This document shows, one piece after another, positions 1 to 9,208 of a stretch of 64,000 bases of DNA. The notes under the pieces were generated by a model. The model saw only the letters and a program-made list of their open reading frames with translations. It searched no databases and was not told where the DNA came from. The position numbers were made by a program, and so were the translations under genes. How positions within the stretch are numbered: position 1 is the stretch's first letter; every line of letters begins with the position of its first letter. Source of the stretch: Thalassospira sp. MCCC 1A01428 (GTDB lineage: Bacteria > Pseudomonadota > Alphaproteobacteria > Rhodospirillales > Thalassospiraceae); contig NZ_JFJZ01000020.1 of the NCBI RefSeq assembly GCF_002115825.1, positions 1-64,000 on the forward strand. Direction: 5' to 3'.

Positions 1-276
1 ATTGAGTCCAGACCCTAGTGATATTGGCCCGATTATGGGTACCCCGCCAAAAAGGTTTCCCTTCGCCGGATTACGCCGCCAATATCGATGGATGGCCTAT
101 GCTGCCTATGGTTTGCGCGACCGGTTTCTATAATGGCACTTTCGCTGACTTGCCGCCGTCATTTTATGACATATGTCATGTTAAGATCAAAAATCACGTT
201 TTATAAGCACCCAAAAATTTGCCTGTATGCCGGTTGCGTACATGGGCACTTCTGACCAAGGGATAATATTACTATT
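1..276. other. Leader region upstream of the globin gene
   Basis: I recognise no convincing gene here. The open frames that cross it are short, resemble no family I know and have no good ribosome binding site. The informative element is the perfect palindrome at 166-179 listed separately. The last part carries the leader of the downstream globin gene, with a weak AAGGG-like ribosome binding sequence about a dozen bases before its ATG. Confidence 0.5.
166..179. promoter_or_regulatory. 14-bp perfect palindrome, possible CRP/FNR-family operator
   Basis: The sequence ATGACATATGTCAT is a perfect palindrome about 100 bp upstream of the truncated haemoglobin ATG. Its half-site layout (TGAC, four bases, GTCA) resembles the TTGAC-N4-GTCAA architecture bound by FNR/FixK/DNR-type regulators, with one base changed in each half. 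Those regulators commonly control globins and nitrosative-stress genes. The palindrome is seen directly; the regulator family is inference. Confidence 0.45.
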
Positions 277-786
277 ATGACGGATCGACCCCATTCCATC
301 GATGATAACGGCGATAACGACGGCCTTAGCCATCAGGAACGCCGCGAACGGGCAACGCGCAAAATCATGGATGAAACGGGAATTGACCAGCAAATGATCC
401 ATAATGTTGTCCATGGATTTTACACCAAAGTCCGCGCCGATCCGTTTTTAGGCCCTATTTTTGATGCCCGCATTAGCGATTGGGATGGGCATTTGCAAAA
501 TATGTGTCAATTCTGGTCGTCGGTGGCTCTGGCCAGTGGCGCTTATTACGGGCGCCCCATGCAAAAACACATGCCCCTTCCCATTGACCGCCACCATTTC
601 GATCAGTGGCTGGCCCTGTTTGCTGAAACGCTGGCCGAACTTTGCCCCCCGGTTGCCGCCCGCCATTTCATGGAACGTGCCCTGCGAATTGCACAAAGTT
701 TTGAAGTTGGCATCGCCGCCCATAACGGCGTTATCCTTTCCAAAGGCGAACGATACGATCCGGTTTCCAGTTGGCAACCGAAATAA
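277..786 (+). CDS. Group III truncated haemoglobin
   Basis: This 169-aa cytoplasmic haem protein is a 2-on-2 globin of group III, a family linked to oxygen or NO chemistry. After a polar N-terminal tail of about 30 residues comes the family block FYTKVRADPFLGPIF (48-62). Next are W80, the MQKHMPLPI segment with H98 as candidate proximal haem ligand, and the HHFDQWLALF block (106-115). The tail is longer than usual for the family. The gene stands alone, with a palindromic operator candidate upstream at 166-179, so it is probably controlled by low oxygen or NO. The family call is firm; the exact physiological ligand is not visible from sequence. Confidence 0.9.
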   Translation: MTDRPHSIDDNGDNDGLSHQERRERATRKIMDETGIDQQMIHNVVHGFYTKVRADPFLGPIFDARISDWDGHLQNMCQFWSSVALASGAYYGRPMQKHMPLPIDRHHFDQWLALFAETLAELCPPVAARHFMERALRIAQSFEVGIAAHNGVILSKGERYDPVSSWQPK

Positions 787-1157
787 CATTGCCTGAACAG
801 ACCAAAATATCATCATACACATAACCCGATCAGCGTTGCCAACCGGGTTGACAATGATTTGCGTATCCCGCCTAATACAAATATGGAAAACCAGCGTAAC
901 CTAACAAAGGAAATACGCAATCGTGTCCGGCTAAAGGCACGATCCCTGTCGCAGCGCGCAACATCGAAACGGAATACTTTTCAAAATCTGACGAATACCA
1001 AAAATATTTCTAATATTCCGGCAATTTTGGTTATTCTGATTTACCGTTACTTTCAACGCCTGAAATGCGTGTGCGATGCACTTGAACATACAGCCAGTTC
1101 GCTGTTCCTGTTTCAAAATACTCGCCCCCTGACCTACCCGACGCGGAGAAAGACAAT
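787..1157. other. Intergenic region, no gene recognised
   Basis: About 370 bp separates the globin gene from the hydrolase. A small 6-bp hairpin (AACCCG/CGGGTT, near 822-848) follows the globin stop but has no U-tract. The middle is AT-rich (near 960-1040), with no strong promoter or palindrome that I would defend. The last bases hold the GCGGAG ribosome binding site of the next gene. Confidence 0.5.
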
Positions 1158-1850
1158 ATGTGGCTTGTAATCCTTCTTGCCGCCCTTCTGATAATCGGCT
1201 TGATCGGCTACACCATTTATGGACATCGCCGTCACCTGATGACAACCACCGGAACAAAAATAGACCTGAAATCCCGCCCCAATAGCGCGCTTCTGATTAT
1301 CGATCTTCAGGAAGATTTTACCAATGCAACCGGACGACACAGTTACGATCCAGACCTGGTTAAAAAGGTTATTACCGCAATCAATGATCTTGTGATGTTT
1401 GCCAATGAAAACGGGCACCCCGTTATTTCCATCCGGCAAACATTTGCCGGGTGGTACATCAATTTACTGGTCAGGTTCCTTAACAAAGGACGGGGCGGCC
1501 CCAAATCCGGTGGATTGGATATTGACGCCCGACTGGATGGAGATATCGACCATGATATCGTTAAATCGCACGCAGATGCCTTTCGTGAACCCAAACTGGA
1601 AGCTGTTCTTGAACGGCAAAAAGTTGGCAATCTGATCATTGTCGGGCTTGATGGCAATTATTGTGTAAATGCTACTGTCACAGCCGCCCTGAACCGCGGT
1701 TATAAGGTCGCCTTTAGCGACGCAACCACACTGGCTATCAAACCGTCTTCGTGGCAGGCAACAAAATCCCGTCTCATGGCACGGGGCGCTTACGATCAGA
1801 TAAAAAACACACCGGCCCCATCGGAAGTTACATCGCAAAAATCGGCTTAA
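1158..1850 (+). CDS. Membrane-anchored isochorismatase-like cysteine hydrolase
   Basis: This 230-aa protein belongs to the isochorismatase/nicotinamidase-like hydrolase family. Residues 2-21 form one hydrophobic helix followed by the basic stretch HRRH, so it is predicted to be anchored to the inner membrane with the catalytic domain in the cytoplasm. The family triad is visible as D49 (LLIIDLQEDF), K136 (IVKSHADAF) and C169 (DGNYCVNAT). Most family members are soluble, so the N-terminal anchor is unusual. The substrate is unknown; the fold hydrolyses amides or related bonds through the cysteine. It converges with, and overlaps by a few bases, the stop of the oxidase gene on the other strand. 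A GGAG-containing ribosome binding site precedes the ATG. Confidence 0.8.
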   Translation: MWLVILLAALLIIGLIGYTIYGHRRHLMTTTGTKIDLKSRPNSALLIIDLQEDFTNATGRHSYDPDLVKKVITAINDLVMFANENGHPVISIRQTFAGWYINLLVRFLNKGRGGPKSGGLDIDARLDGDIDHDIVKSHADAFREPKLEAVLERQKVGNLIIVGLDGNYCVNATVTAALNRGYKVAFSDATTLAIKPSSWQATKSRLMARGAYDQIKNTPAPSEVTSQKSA

Positions 1851-3160
1851 AGCCGGTCACGCAATGAAAACCATGTCATCGCCAGCACCAGCAACGGGTA
1901 TCGCAGGCTTTTACCTCCGGGAAATGTCGGAACAGGCACTTTAGCCATTATGTCGAACCGCTCCATTGTTCCCGAAACAGCTTCAGCCATGATTTGCCCG
2001 GCAAGTGTTGCCATGGCAACCCCGTGCCCGGAATAACCGCTGGCGGAAAACACCCGGTTTTCAACCCGGCGAAAATACGGCATCCGGTTCATGGTAATCG
2101 CCAGTGTCCCCCCCCAGCCATAATCAATCCGGGTATCGCGTAATTGCGGGTAAACTTCCAGCATATAGGGTTGAACGAAACTTTTGATGTCTTTGGGAAA
2201 ATGATAGCTATAGGTTTCGCCACCGCCAAACAGCATGCGGTTATCGGCACTTAACCGGTAATAGTTGATCACGAATTTTGAATCCGCCACCGCAACATCA
2301 TCGCGGATAAGTTCACGGGCGACATCATCGTCCAGTGGTTCGGTTGCAATAATAAAATTATTAATCGGCATCACGCGCCGGGCCACCCGGTCATCCAAAC
2401 TGTCAAGATATCCGTTACAGCCCAAAATCAGCATTTGGCCCGTAACATTCGGGCCACCGCGCACCTTTACATTAACATTTTCACCCGTGGTATATTCGCT
2501 CACCATGGCATTTTCGTAAATGCGCACCCCCGCCTGACGCGCCGCCACAGCCAGACCAAGGGCGAAATTTAACGGGTGCAGGTGCCCTGCCCCCATATCA
2601 AGCGATCCGCCATGATAAAATTCAGACCCGACCATTGCGCGTATCTCATCGCAATTCACCTTGCTAATCTGGTCATAGCCATATTCATCGCGCAATTTGT
2701 CGGCATATTCGTGGGTACCTTTTACAAACCGTTCTCTATGGTCGGCATGTAAAATGCCCGGTTTCCAGTCGCAATTAATGCCATGTTTTTCAATCAGGCT
2801 TTTTACAATATCCTTGGATTGTTCGGCGATATCCCACAATTTGCGGGCATCATCCACACCCAGCATTTTTTCAAGCTCGTCCTGTTCGCGCCGCTGGCCG
2901 GACCCAACCTGCCCGCCATTGCGCCCGGACGCACCCCAGCCAACCTTGTGGGCTTCAAGCAACACCACATCATAGCCCTGTTCCGCCAAATGCAATGCCG
3001 ACGACAAACCGGTAAACCCGCCCCCAATCACCACAACATCACATGTGACGTCCCCATCAAACGTATCAAAACCATAAATGGGATTTGCCGATGCGGCATA
3101 ATAGGATGCCGGATAAGCACCGACCTTGTCGTTCGCCGTTAAAAAATTGGGGGTAAACAC
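1847..3160 (-). CDS. puuB: FAD-dependent amine oxidase, PuuB-like
   Basis: This 437-aa flavoprotein of the DAO family closely follows the E. coli gamma-glutamylputrescine oxidase pattern. It has SYYAASANPIYGFDTF near the N-terminus, the FAD-binding VVVIGGGFTGLSSALHLAE (43-61), and GASGRNGGQ shortly after. It also has YRLSADNRMLFGGGETY, YSGHGVAMATLAG and a C-terminal PGGKSLRYPLL. I chose a GTG start at 3160 because GAGG lies six bases upstream; upstream ATGs in frame would add a non-homologous tail. PuuB oxidises gamma-glutamylputrescine in putrescine catabolism. Relatives also oxidise other amines such as methylated glycines, so with no other puu genes nearby and choline genes adjacent the substrate is not certain. 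It lies downstream of the serine dehydratase gene on the same strand. Confidence 0.8.
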   Translation of the reverse strand: MFTPNFLTANDKVGAYPASYYAASANPIYGFDTFDGDVTCDVVVIGGGFTGLSSALHLAEQGYDVVLLEAHKVGWGASGRNGGQVGSGQRREQDELEKMLGVDDARKLWDIAEQSKDIVKSLIEKHGINCDWKPGILHADHRERFVKGTHEYADKLRDEYGYDQISKVNCDEIRAMVGSEFYHGGSLDMGAGHLHPLNFALGLAVAARQAGVRIYENAMVSEYTTGENVNVKVRGGPNVTGQMLILGCNGYLDSLDDRVARRVMPINNFIIATEPLDDDVARELIRDDVAVADSKFVINYYRLSADNRMLFGGGETYSYHFPKDIKSFVQPYMLEVYPQLRDTRIDYGWGGTLAITMNRMPYFRRVENRVFSASGYSGHGVAMATLAGQIMAEAVSGTMERFDIMAKVPVPTFPGGKSLRYPLLVLAMTWFSLRDRL

Positions 3161-3244
3161 AATTTGCCTCGGTGTTATGGAGCGTGCCCAAGTGTGCGCC
3201 ATTCGCGATGAAAGGCCAAGGGGGCAGGTCAATTATTTGCGCAT

Positions 3245-4855
3245 TCACTGCACCTTAGCGGTCAATTCTTCAACCATTTTTTGCGCTGTCTTTGTTGCGG
3301 CACAGCCCCCGCGTGCCGTGCAGCGTAAATCGGGGTGCATCATGCTGCCAATTTTAACAGTTTGATCGACCAGTTCGTCATATCCCAAAACCGCATCAAA
3401 CCCGGCAATCACCGCCATCGCAGATGAATAGGCGTGCGATACCCCCGCAACATTGCGCGCATGACAGGGAATTTCAACATCTCCCCCCACCGGGTCGCAA
3501 ACCAGTCCCAATGTATTCATCAGGCACATGCTGGCCGCATCAAAACATTGTTCCGCACTGCCGCCATAAGCCTGCACAACCCCGGCCGCCGCCATGGCCG
3601 CCGACGCCCCGGTTTCCACCGAACATCCGCCGCATTCAGCGGCGAATGTGCCACGTGCGGCAAAAACCGCACCAATCAACGCCATCACCTGCAGAGCATC
3701 CGTCGCACCATCAATGTCAATGCCGTGGCGCACCAGCCCATACAACGTGCCTGGCACGACCCCGGCACTGCCAGCCGTTGGCGCCGCTACTACCAAACCC
3801 CGGTTTGAATCACGCTCCATCGCGGCCAGGGCCCCGGCAATCGCATCCTGCAATACAGTGCCCCCCAACCCGGCAGGTAAATTGGCATCACGCACCCGCC
3901 GTGCGCGCAAGGTCAAAAACCGCATCACATTGTCAGCTTCGCGGGCGGCAAACCCTTCATCAACAACGCGCAGCATCAATTGCGCGCGGTCGACAAACAA
4001 TTGCCGGGTTTCATCACGCCCCAGGCCCAGACGCTGCGCCTCCAGTGCCAATGCTGTTTCTGCCAGCGATCCGTGATGGTCCTTCACAACATCAAGCACA
4101 CCGTCTGTTGTTGAAAACAGATCATCCGTGGCACAAACCGGATATTGCGCCGCATCTGCCACCAACACCGTATCGATCCCGGCAGTAGCGCGCAATTTTG
4201 CAATAACATCACTATCCGGTACGCGCTGTAACGATATTTCCAGCCGTTCCGTCGCCGCGCCCCCCGTCGTTACGATGGTCGCTATATTGCTCCCCAGAAA
4301 CTGGTTATTCGGTGCAGACAGCGCAACAATGTCCTGTGCCAATGCGCCCGTTTCCGGACCATATACAAAGACACTCGCCGTTTTCCCGGTCAGATAAACA
4401 TCCTGCCCGTTCATCTGATCGATATAAAACATGCCACCGCCAACTGACGCGCCCTGATACACGTCCGTTCGTACTGTGCCATCAGCCTGCTTTACCTGTA
4501 ATTCCAAATCAACCCGGTTGGGGTGGTTATTCCGACCCAGTTCTGTAATAGACACGGTAAAGGCAAAGCCTTCGCCCTTGATAACTTTCCCCAGAACATC
4601 GCGAAACCCCGGATCGGTCAGAGCTACATCTGCAAGCCCGGCGGCAAAATTCTCGTCCGAACTTTGCGCCTGATAAACCGGCGCAAACGACCCACGCGGA
4701 TCAAAACGGATTTCGGCACGCGTTAGCACTTCGCCATTCGATGTTGAAAGCTGACGCACCAGCCGCGCCATCATATAGGGTGCTGCACAATGCGAACTTG
4801 ATGGCCCGCGCATTACCGGCCCGATTACGGAATTTAACAGGCTGATTTCCTGCAT
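3245..4855 (-). CDS. sdaA: L-serine ammonia-lyase, iron-sulfur type, single chain
   Basis: This 536-aa enzyme converts L-serine to pyruvate and ammonia with a [4Fe-4S] cluster. It joins the beta domain (PSSSH motif, 18-22) and the alpha domain in one chain. Three cysteines, C411 (ECGGCSVETG), C453 and C464 (CDPVGGDVEIPC), have the 42- and 11-residue spacing recalled for cluster ligands of characterised bacterial serine dehydratases. The ATG at 4855 has GAGGGA just upstream. The N-terminal domain is rather divergent from the E. coli type and the chain is longer. With choline catabolism next door, a role at the end of the route glycine betaine to glycine to serine to pyruvate is plausible, but that is inference. 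The gene is separated from betA by a strong terminator. Confidence 0.88.
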   Translation of the reverse strand: MQEISLLNSVIGPVMRGPSSSHCAAPYMMARLVRQLSTSNGEVLTRAEIRFDPRGSFAPVYQAQSSDENFAAGLADVALTDPGFRDVLGKVIKGEGFAFTVSITELGRNNHPNRVDLELQVKQADGTVRTDVYQGASVGGGMFYIDQMNGQDVYLTGKTASVFVYGPETGALAQDIVALSAPNNQFLGSNIATIVTTGGAATERLEISLQRVPDSDVIAKLRATAGIDTVLVADAAQYPVCATDDLFSTTDGVLDVVKDHHGSLAETALALEAQRLGLGRDETRQLFVDRAQLMLRVVDEGFAAREADNVMRFLTLRARRVRDANLPAGLGGTVLQDAIAGALAAMERDSNRGLVVAAPTAGSAGVVPGTLYGLVRHGIDIDGATDALQVMALIGAVFAARGTFAAECGGCSVETGASAAMAAAGVVQAYGGSAEQCFDAASMCLMNTLGLVCDPVGGDVEIPCHARNVAGVSHAYSSAMAVIAGFDAVLGYDELVDQTVKIGSMMHPDLRCTARGGCAATKTAQKMVEELTAKVQ

Positions 4856-4965
4856 GGTCCCTCGCCTATAATTAATTGCATAAAATATTCGCAATCATTG
4901 CTGCAATGATGCGAAAAAGCAATGCAGGCGGCACATCGATGACACCAGAAAACCCCAAAGGCAAA

Positions 4966-4998
4966 AGGCCGGGTATCTGCTATGGTGATACCCGGCCT
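4966..4998 (-). terminator. Rho-independent terminator after betA
   Basis: A perfect 12-bp stem (4966-4977 pairing with 4987-4998) with a 9-base loop is followed on the minus strand by TTTTG. It lies about 25 bp beyond the betA stop, so it ends the betIBA transcript and isolates it from the serine dehydratase gene. Confidence 0.85.
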
Positions 4999-5023
4999 GC
5001 ACAACATGGAATTGCAACAAGTA

Positions 5024-6703
5024 TTATCGTTGCTGTGTTTCCCATTCGGGGTTTACCCAAAAGGGCGCATCTGATGGTGGCAAGGATTGACCACGAATAA
5101 TATCAGCGGCTTTTTCACCAATCATAATCGTTGGTGCGTTCAAATTGCCTGATGAAATAGTCGGCATGATCGAACTGTCAACAACCCGCAAACCTTCAAT
5201 ACCATGCACTTTGGTATCACCATCCACGACCGACATATCATCGCTGCCCATTTTACACGAACAGGACGGATGATAGGCACTTTCGGTATGTTGGGCGACC
5301 CAGGCATCAATTTCAGCATCGGTTTGCACATCCTTACCCGGTGAAATTTCGCCACCACGCAAATCATCAAAGGCATTTTGAGCAAATATTTCCCGGGTTA
5401 ATCGCACCGATGCCCGCATTTCTTCCCAGTCTTCCGGGTGGCTCATGTAATTAGGGTCAACAATGGGGCGGTCTGCCGGGTTGGCCGATGCCAAACGAAT
5501 TGTCCCGCGCGATTTTGACCGCATCGGGCCAACATGGGCCTGAAAACCATCATTTTCCGCCGCACCCGAACCATTATAATTCATGGCTGCCGGCAAAAAA
5601 TGATATTGAATATCAGGATGCTGCACGCCGGCACGCGACCGGATAAAACCGCCAGCCTCAAAATGGTTGGATGCCCCCAACCCGGTTTTAAACAGATACC
5701 ATTCCAGCCCAACCTTCAGCTTGCCCCACGGGTTCAATACCCGGTGCAAACTAATCGGCTGGCTGCATTCCTGCTGTACGTAAAGTTCCAGATGGTCCTG
5801 CAGGTTTTCGCCCACACCGGGTAAATCCTGCACCACCGCAATATCATGTTCTTTAAGATGTGCCGCTGGGCCAATGCCCGAAAGCATCAACAGTTTGGGC
5901 GAATTGATCGACCCGCCCGATACAATAACTTCGCGGTCGACCGTGGCGCGTTTAACCCCGCCCTGATGCTGGTAATCCACCCCAACCGCACGTTTGCCAT
6001 CAAACACAATGCGCAATGCCAGCGCCTTGTGATGCACGGTCAGGTTTGCCCGTTTCATCGCCGGGCGTAAATAAGCCCGGCTGGTGGACCAGCGACGGCC
6101 TTTGTAAACCGTCATATCCATGGTGCCGACGCCTTCCTGACGATAACCGTTCTGGTCCGACGTCACCGGGTAACCGGCCTGTTCGCCTGCCTTTATCCAT
6201 GCCTTGTAAAGCGGGTTTTTACAGGCCCCGGTCGTTACATGCTGCGGGCCATCGCCACCGTGATAATCATCACCCTGGCTATCCTGATTGCGGGTATTGG
6301 CCTTGCGAAAATAGGGCAGGCAGTTGGCATAATCCCACTGGGCCAACCCCGGGTCCGTTGCCCAGCGATTATAATCCAGTGCATGCCCGCGCACATAGGC
6401 CATACCGTTAATCGAGCTGGACCCGCCATAAACCCGGCCACGCGGTGTTTCCATGCGGCGATTGTTCAGGTTTTTTTGCGCCGTGGTCCAATAGGCCCAG
6501 TTATAACGTTCGGACTGCATCGGATATGACAGCGCGGTGGGCATATGAATGCGCCAGTCCCACGTATGGTCCACCGGCCCGGCCTCGATCACCAGCACAT
6601 TCACATTGCGGTCTTCGGTTAACCGGTTGGCCAAAACAGCCCCGGCCGACCCGGAACCGACAATGACGTAATCGTAATTGCGTGTAGGGGGAGAATTATT
6701 CAT
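5024..6703 (-). CDS. betA: Choline dehydrogenase (GMC oxidoreductase)
   Basis: This 559-aa membrane-associated flavoprotein oxidises choline to betaine aldehyde and can take it on to glycine betaine. The N-terminal FAD motif [18 protein letters not shown] and the GMC block [14 protein letters not shown] are present. So are the C-terminal catalytic region with H478 ([12 protein letters not shown]) and N522 ([10 protein letters not shown]). Length is normal for BetA. I chose the ATG at 6703, six bases after AAGGA; a TTG two codons earlier is less likely. It is the last gene of betI-betB-betA, 55 bp after betB. The product supports osmoprotection and use of choline as carbon and nitrogen source. 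Confidence 0.95.
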   Translation of the reverse strand: MNNSPPTRNYDYVIVGSGSAGAVLANRLTEDRNVNVLVIEAGPVDHTWDWRIHMPTALSYPMQSERYNWAYWTTAQKNLNNRRMETPRGRVYGGSSSINGMAYVRGHALDYNRWATDPGLAQWDYANCLPYFRKANTRNQDSQGDDYHGGDGPQHVTTGACKNPLYKAWIKAGEQAGYPVTSDQNGYRQEGVGTMDMTVYKGRRWSTSRAYLRPAMKRANLTVHHKALALRIVFDGKRAVGVDYQHQGGVKRATVDREVIVSGGSINSPKLLMLSGIGPAAHLKEHDIAVVQDLPGVGENLQDHLELYVQQECSQPISLHRVLNPWGKLKVGLEWYLFKTGLGASNHFEAGGFIRSRAGVQHPDIQYHFLPAAMNYNGSGAAENDGFQAHVGPMRSKSRGTIRLASANPADRPIVDPNYMSHPEDWEEMRASVRLTREIFAQNAFDDLRGGEISPGKDVQTDAEIDAWVAQHTESAYHPSCSCKMGSDDMSVVDGDTKVHGIEGLRVVDSSIMPTISSGNLNAPTIMIGEKAADIIRGQSLPPSDAPFWVNPEWETQQR

Positions 6704-6758
6704 TTTCAATCCTTGTGTCTGGCAATACGGGGGAGCGGTGGCGCGTCACGCTGAACGC

Positions 6759-8216
6759 TTAATAGGGCGCTTCCACATCCCCGGTTTCGACATAAACGGA
6801 TTTAACACGGGTATAATGATCAATTGCCGCGCGGCTGTTTTCCCGGCCCACACCCGATTTTTTAACCCCGCCAAACGGCATTTCAATCGGAGTGATGTTA
6901 TAGGTATTGATCCAGCACGTACCGGCTTCCAGCTGTGCGACCACCCGATGCCCGCGCGACAAATCACGGGTAAACACACCCGCCGCCAGCCCGTATTCGG
7001 TGTCATTGGCACGGCGAATGGCTTCTTCCTCGGTTTTGAAGGTTAAAACCGACATGACAGGGCCAAAAATTTCTTCGCGCACAATGGTCATATCATCGGT
7101 GCAATCGGCAAATACGGTGGGTGCCACATAATAACCGCCCTTGGGCATGTTCTCGCTTACGGCTTCGCCGCCCAGAACAACGGTCGCGCCTTCTTTTTTA
7201 CCGATTTCGATGTAGGACATGATCGTGTCAAACTGCGTTTTGCTGACAATTGGGCCAACCTGGGTTTCGGGTTTTTCCGGGTCGCCCAGCACAAGGGTGT
7301 TGCTGCGCGCCACCAGCTTTTCCAAAAATGCATCCTTGACGCTTTCATGCACAAACACCCGCGTCCCGTTCGAGCAAATCTGGCCGGACGAATAAAAATT
7401 CGCCATTTGCGCACCCGAAACCGCATTATCAAGATCGGCATCTTCAAATACAATCATCGGCGATTTACCGCCCAGTTCCATGGTCACGGCCTTCATGCCG
7501 CCCGCCGCGACCGATGCCACCTTGGCGCCTGTTTGCGCCGAACCGGTCAATGAAACCTTGTCCACACCGGGATGTTCGACCAACGCCGCCCCGCATTCAC
7601 GCGCGCCCTGCACCACGTTATAAACCCCGTCAGGCAAACCGGCTTCCTGCAAGGCCTGCGCCACGGCAATGGCCGATAACGGCGTTACTTCAGACGGTTT
7701 GTAAACAACCGCATTGCCACATGCCAATGCCGGGGCGGCTTTCCAGCACGCAATCTGAATCGGATAATTCCACGCGCCAATGGCGGCACAAACACCCACC
7801 GGCTCGCGCCGTGTATAGGCAAAATTCCCGGCAAGGTCGATATGCTCGCCCGTGATGCTGCCTGCCACACCGGCAAAATATTCCAGGCATTCAACACCCG
7901 AAACCACATCAACAATTTCGGTTTCCTGAATGGCACGGCCAGTGTCGCGGGTTTCAACCAATGCCAGTTCGTCGTTACGGTCACGCAAAATCTGTGCGGC
8001 CTTAAACAGCACCCGGGCGCGCTGTGCGCTCGGGGTGGCCTTCCAAACCGCCAAACCTTTGCGCGCGGCTTTTACGGCGGCATCAACATCGCCCGCCGTG
8101 CTTTCAAAACCCGATGCAAGAACTTCGTTATTGGCCGGGTTCAGGGTCGTCATGGCAACGCCGTTGCCTGGCTGTAATTTACCGTCGATAAAATTTCTAA
8201 TCTGATAAAGGGTCAT
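6759..8216 (-). CDS. betB: Betaine-aldehyde dehydrogenase
   Basis: This 485-aa NAD(P)-dependent aldehyde dehydrogenase converts betaine aldehyde to glycine betaine. The catalytic pair is E247 (VTMELGGKSP) and C281 (SSGQICSNGTRV). The cofactor-binding AWNYP and the TGSAQTGAKV loop are intact. The start is either ATG 8216 (nine bases after AGGAG) or ATG 8222 (three bases after); the former has better spacing. It is the middle gene of the betIBA operon, between the regulator and the dehydrogenase. BetB is the classical second step of choline oxidation. Confidence 0.95.
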   Translation of the reverse strand: MTLYQIRNFIDGKLQPGNGVAMTTLNPANNEVLASGFESTAGDVDAAVKAARKGLAVWKATPSAQRARVLFKAAQILRDRNDELALVETRDTGRAIQETEIVDVVSGVECLEYFAGVAGSITGEHIDLAGNFAYTRREPVGVCAAIGAWNYPIQIACWKAAPALACGNAVVYKPSEVTPLSAIAVAQALQEAGLPDGVYNVVQGARECGAALVEHPGVDKVSLTGSAQTGAKVASVAAGGMKAVTMELGGKSPMIVFEDADLDNAVSGAQMANFYSSGQICSNGTRVFVHESVKDAFLEKLVARSNTLVLGDPEKPETQVGPIVSKTQFDTIMSYIEIGKKEGATVVLGGEAVSENMPKGGYYVAPTVFADCTDDMTIVREEIFGPVMSVLTFKTEEEAIRRANDTEYGLAAGVFTRDLSRGHRVVAQLEAGTCWINTYNITPIEMPFGGVKKSGVGRENSRAAIDHYTRVKSVYVETGDVEAPY

Positions 8217-8273
8217 ATTCATAAACTCCTGCAAGCATCGCGAAAGGTGCAACGCGCTTTGGGATAATTTCTG

Positions 8274-8864
8274 TTACGGGGCCGCGGCCGCGTTTAATCG
8301 CAGGTGCAGCGTATCAAGCACCATCTTGCGCGCAGCCGTCACATCCGCCTGCCCTGGCGACAAACCGGACCGCACCCAGATGCCGTCAATCATTGCGGCC
8401 ATCACGTCGGCAATTTCATTGGCCTTTTCATCGCTGGTCAGAATGCGCAATTCATGGCGCAGGTTCGAGGCCAACCGGCGAAAATACACGGTGTTCAACC
8501 GCCGCAACCCTTCGGAAAAAGGCACCTGCGCCCAAAAGGACAACCAGGCAACTGTCACCGGCGGCGTGCATTGTTCTTCATTAAAATTGGTGTTCACAAT
8601 GGCTTCGAGACGCTGCATGGGCGTTGCGCATTGTGCCACCCGCTTTAAAAAGTCGGCTCGCAATTCCTGCAATAAAAACAGCATCGTTGCTTCAAGCAGG
8701 GCATTTTTGCCGCCGAAATAATGCGAAATAATTCCCGATGACATTCCGGCAGCACCGGCAATGCGACTGATTGTCGCATCGGCAAAACCATACTGATGAA
8801 TGGTCGTAATCGTCGCGTCTATCAATTGCCTGCGACGGACAGGCTGCATTCCAACCTTGGGCAT
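8274..8864 (-). CDS. betI: TetR-family transcriptional regulator BetI
   Basis: This 196-aa repressor has the characteristic BetI start MPKVGMQPVRRRQLIDAT followed by a TetR helix-turn-helix (about 25-55, including MSSGIISHYFGGKNALLEAT). BetI represses choline-glycine betaine genes and is relieved by choline. The ATG at 8864 matches the family start; the frame stays open upstream but the extra residues have no counterpart in BetI proteins. It is the first gene of betIBA and is divergent from choX. The operator candidate at 8962-8975 lies between the two transcription units, so it probably controls both. Confidence 0.93.
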   Translation of the reverse strand: MPKVGMQPVRRRQLIDATITTIHQYGFADATISRIAGAAGMSSGIISHYFGGKNALLEATMLFLLQELRADFLKRVAQCATPMQRLEAIVNTNFNEEQCTPPVTVAWLSFWAQVPFSEGLRRLNTVYFRRLASNLRHELRILTSDEKANEIADVMAAMIDGIWVRSGLSPGQADVTAARKMVLDTLHLRLNAAAAP

Positions 8865-8961
8865 TCTGGTATCCAAAAACGTGCGATCCGAAGAACCAAA
8901 AACCTCGATATCGGGTTTTTTGTCCTTCGCAATTGACCTTCCGTAAATATGCTGTACTTTA

Positions 8962-8975
8962 ATTGAACATTCAAT
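8962..8975. promoter_or_regulatory. Candidate BetI operator
   Basis: ATTGAACATTCAAT is an inverted repeat with 6-bp arms around a 2-bp centre. It lies in the 344-bp divergent region between betI and choX. Its form resembles the ATTGAAC-GTTCAAT type of dyad I recall for BetI-controlled promoters. It lies about 100 bp upstream of betI and about 235 bp upstream of choX. Confidence 0.6.
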
Positions 8976-9151
8976 CAATAAAAACAGACAGGGCTGTCAT
9001 CCGCATCACAGCGCGCATTTGCGCCCTTTTCAGTATGTGTCTCTGTTTGTTTATATTTATTCCGGCCCGCAACACCGTGTTGTGTTGTGGTTCTGGACGG
9101 ATATTGGCGAGTAAGACCGTTGATGTTCGTCTGGCCTCCGGAACCGAGAGT

Positions 9152-9173
9152 CTGTTGCCATGTTTGGCAACAG
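9152..9173 (+). promoter_or_regulatory. Leader hairpin upstream of choX
   Basis: CTGTTGCC and GGCAACAG form a perfect 8-bp stem with a 6-base loop, 36 bp before the choX ATG. It has no U-tract, so it is not an ordinary terminator. It could stabilise the transcript or serve as a second operator. Its function is unknown. Confidence 0.45.
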
Positions 9174-9208
9174 TAACCGTCAGGTCCACATAAGGGAGAA
9201 CCAGAAGC

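Noticed and set aside
18-206. 62-codon open frame at the left edge
   Set aside because: No recognisable family, no ribosome binding site, and it runs through the palindrome; treated as noncoding.
859-1170. 103-codon open frame between the globin and hydrolase genes
   Set aside because: Low-complexity basic product, no ribosome binding site, overlaps the real hydrolase start; no family match.
3424-4188. Long open frame (about 254 codons) on the plus strand within the serine dehydratase gene
   Set aside because: It is antisense to a well-supported enzyme gene, its product is rich in Pro, His and Arg with no family resemblance, and it has no ribosome binding site.
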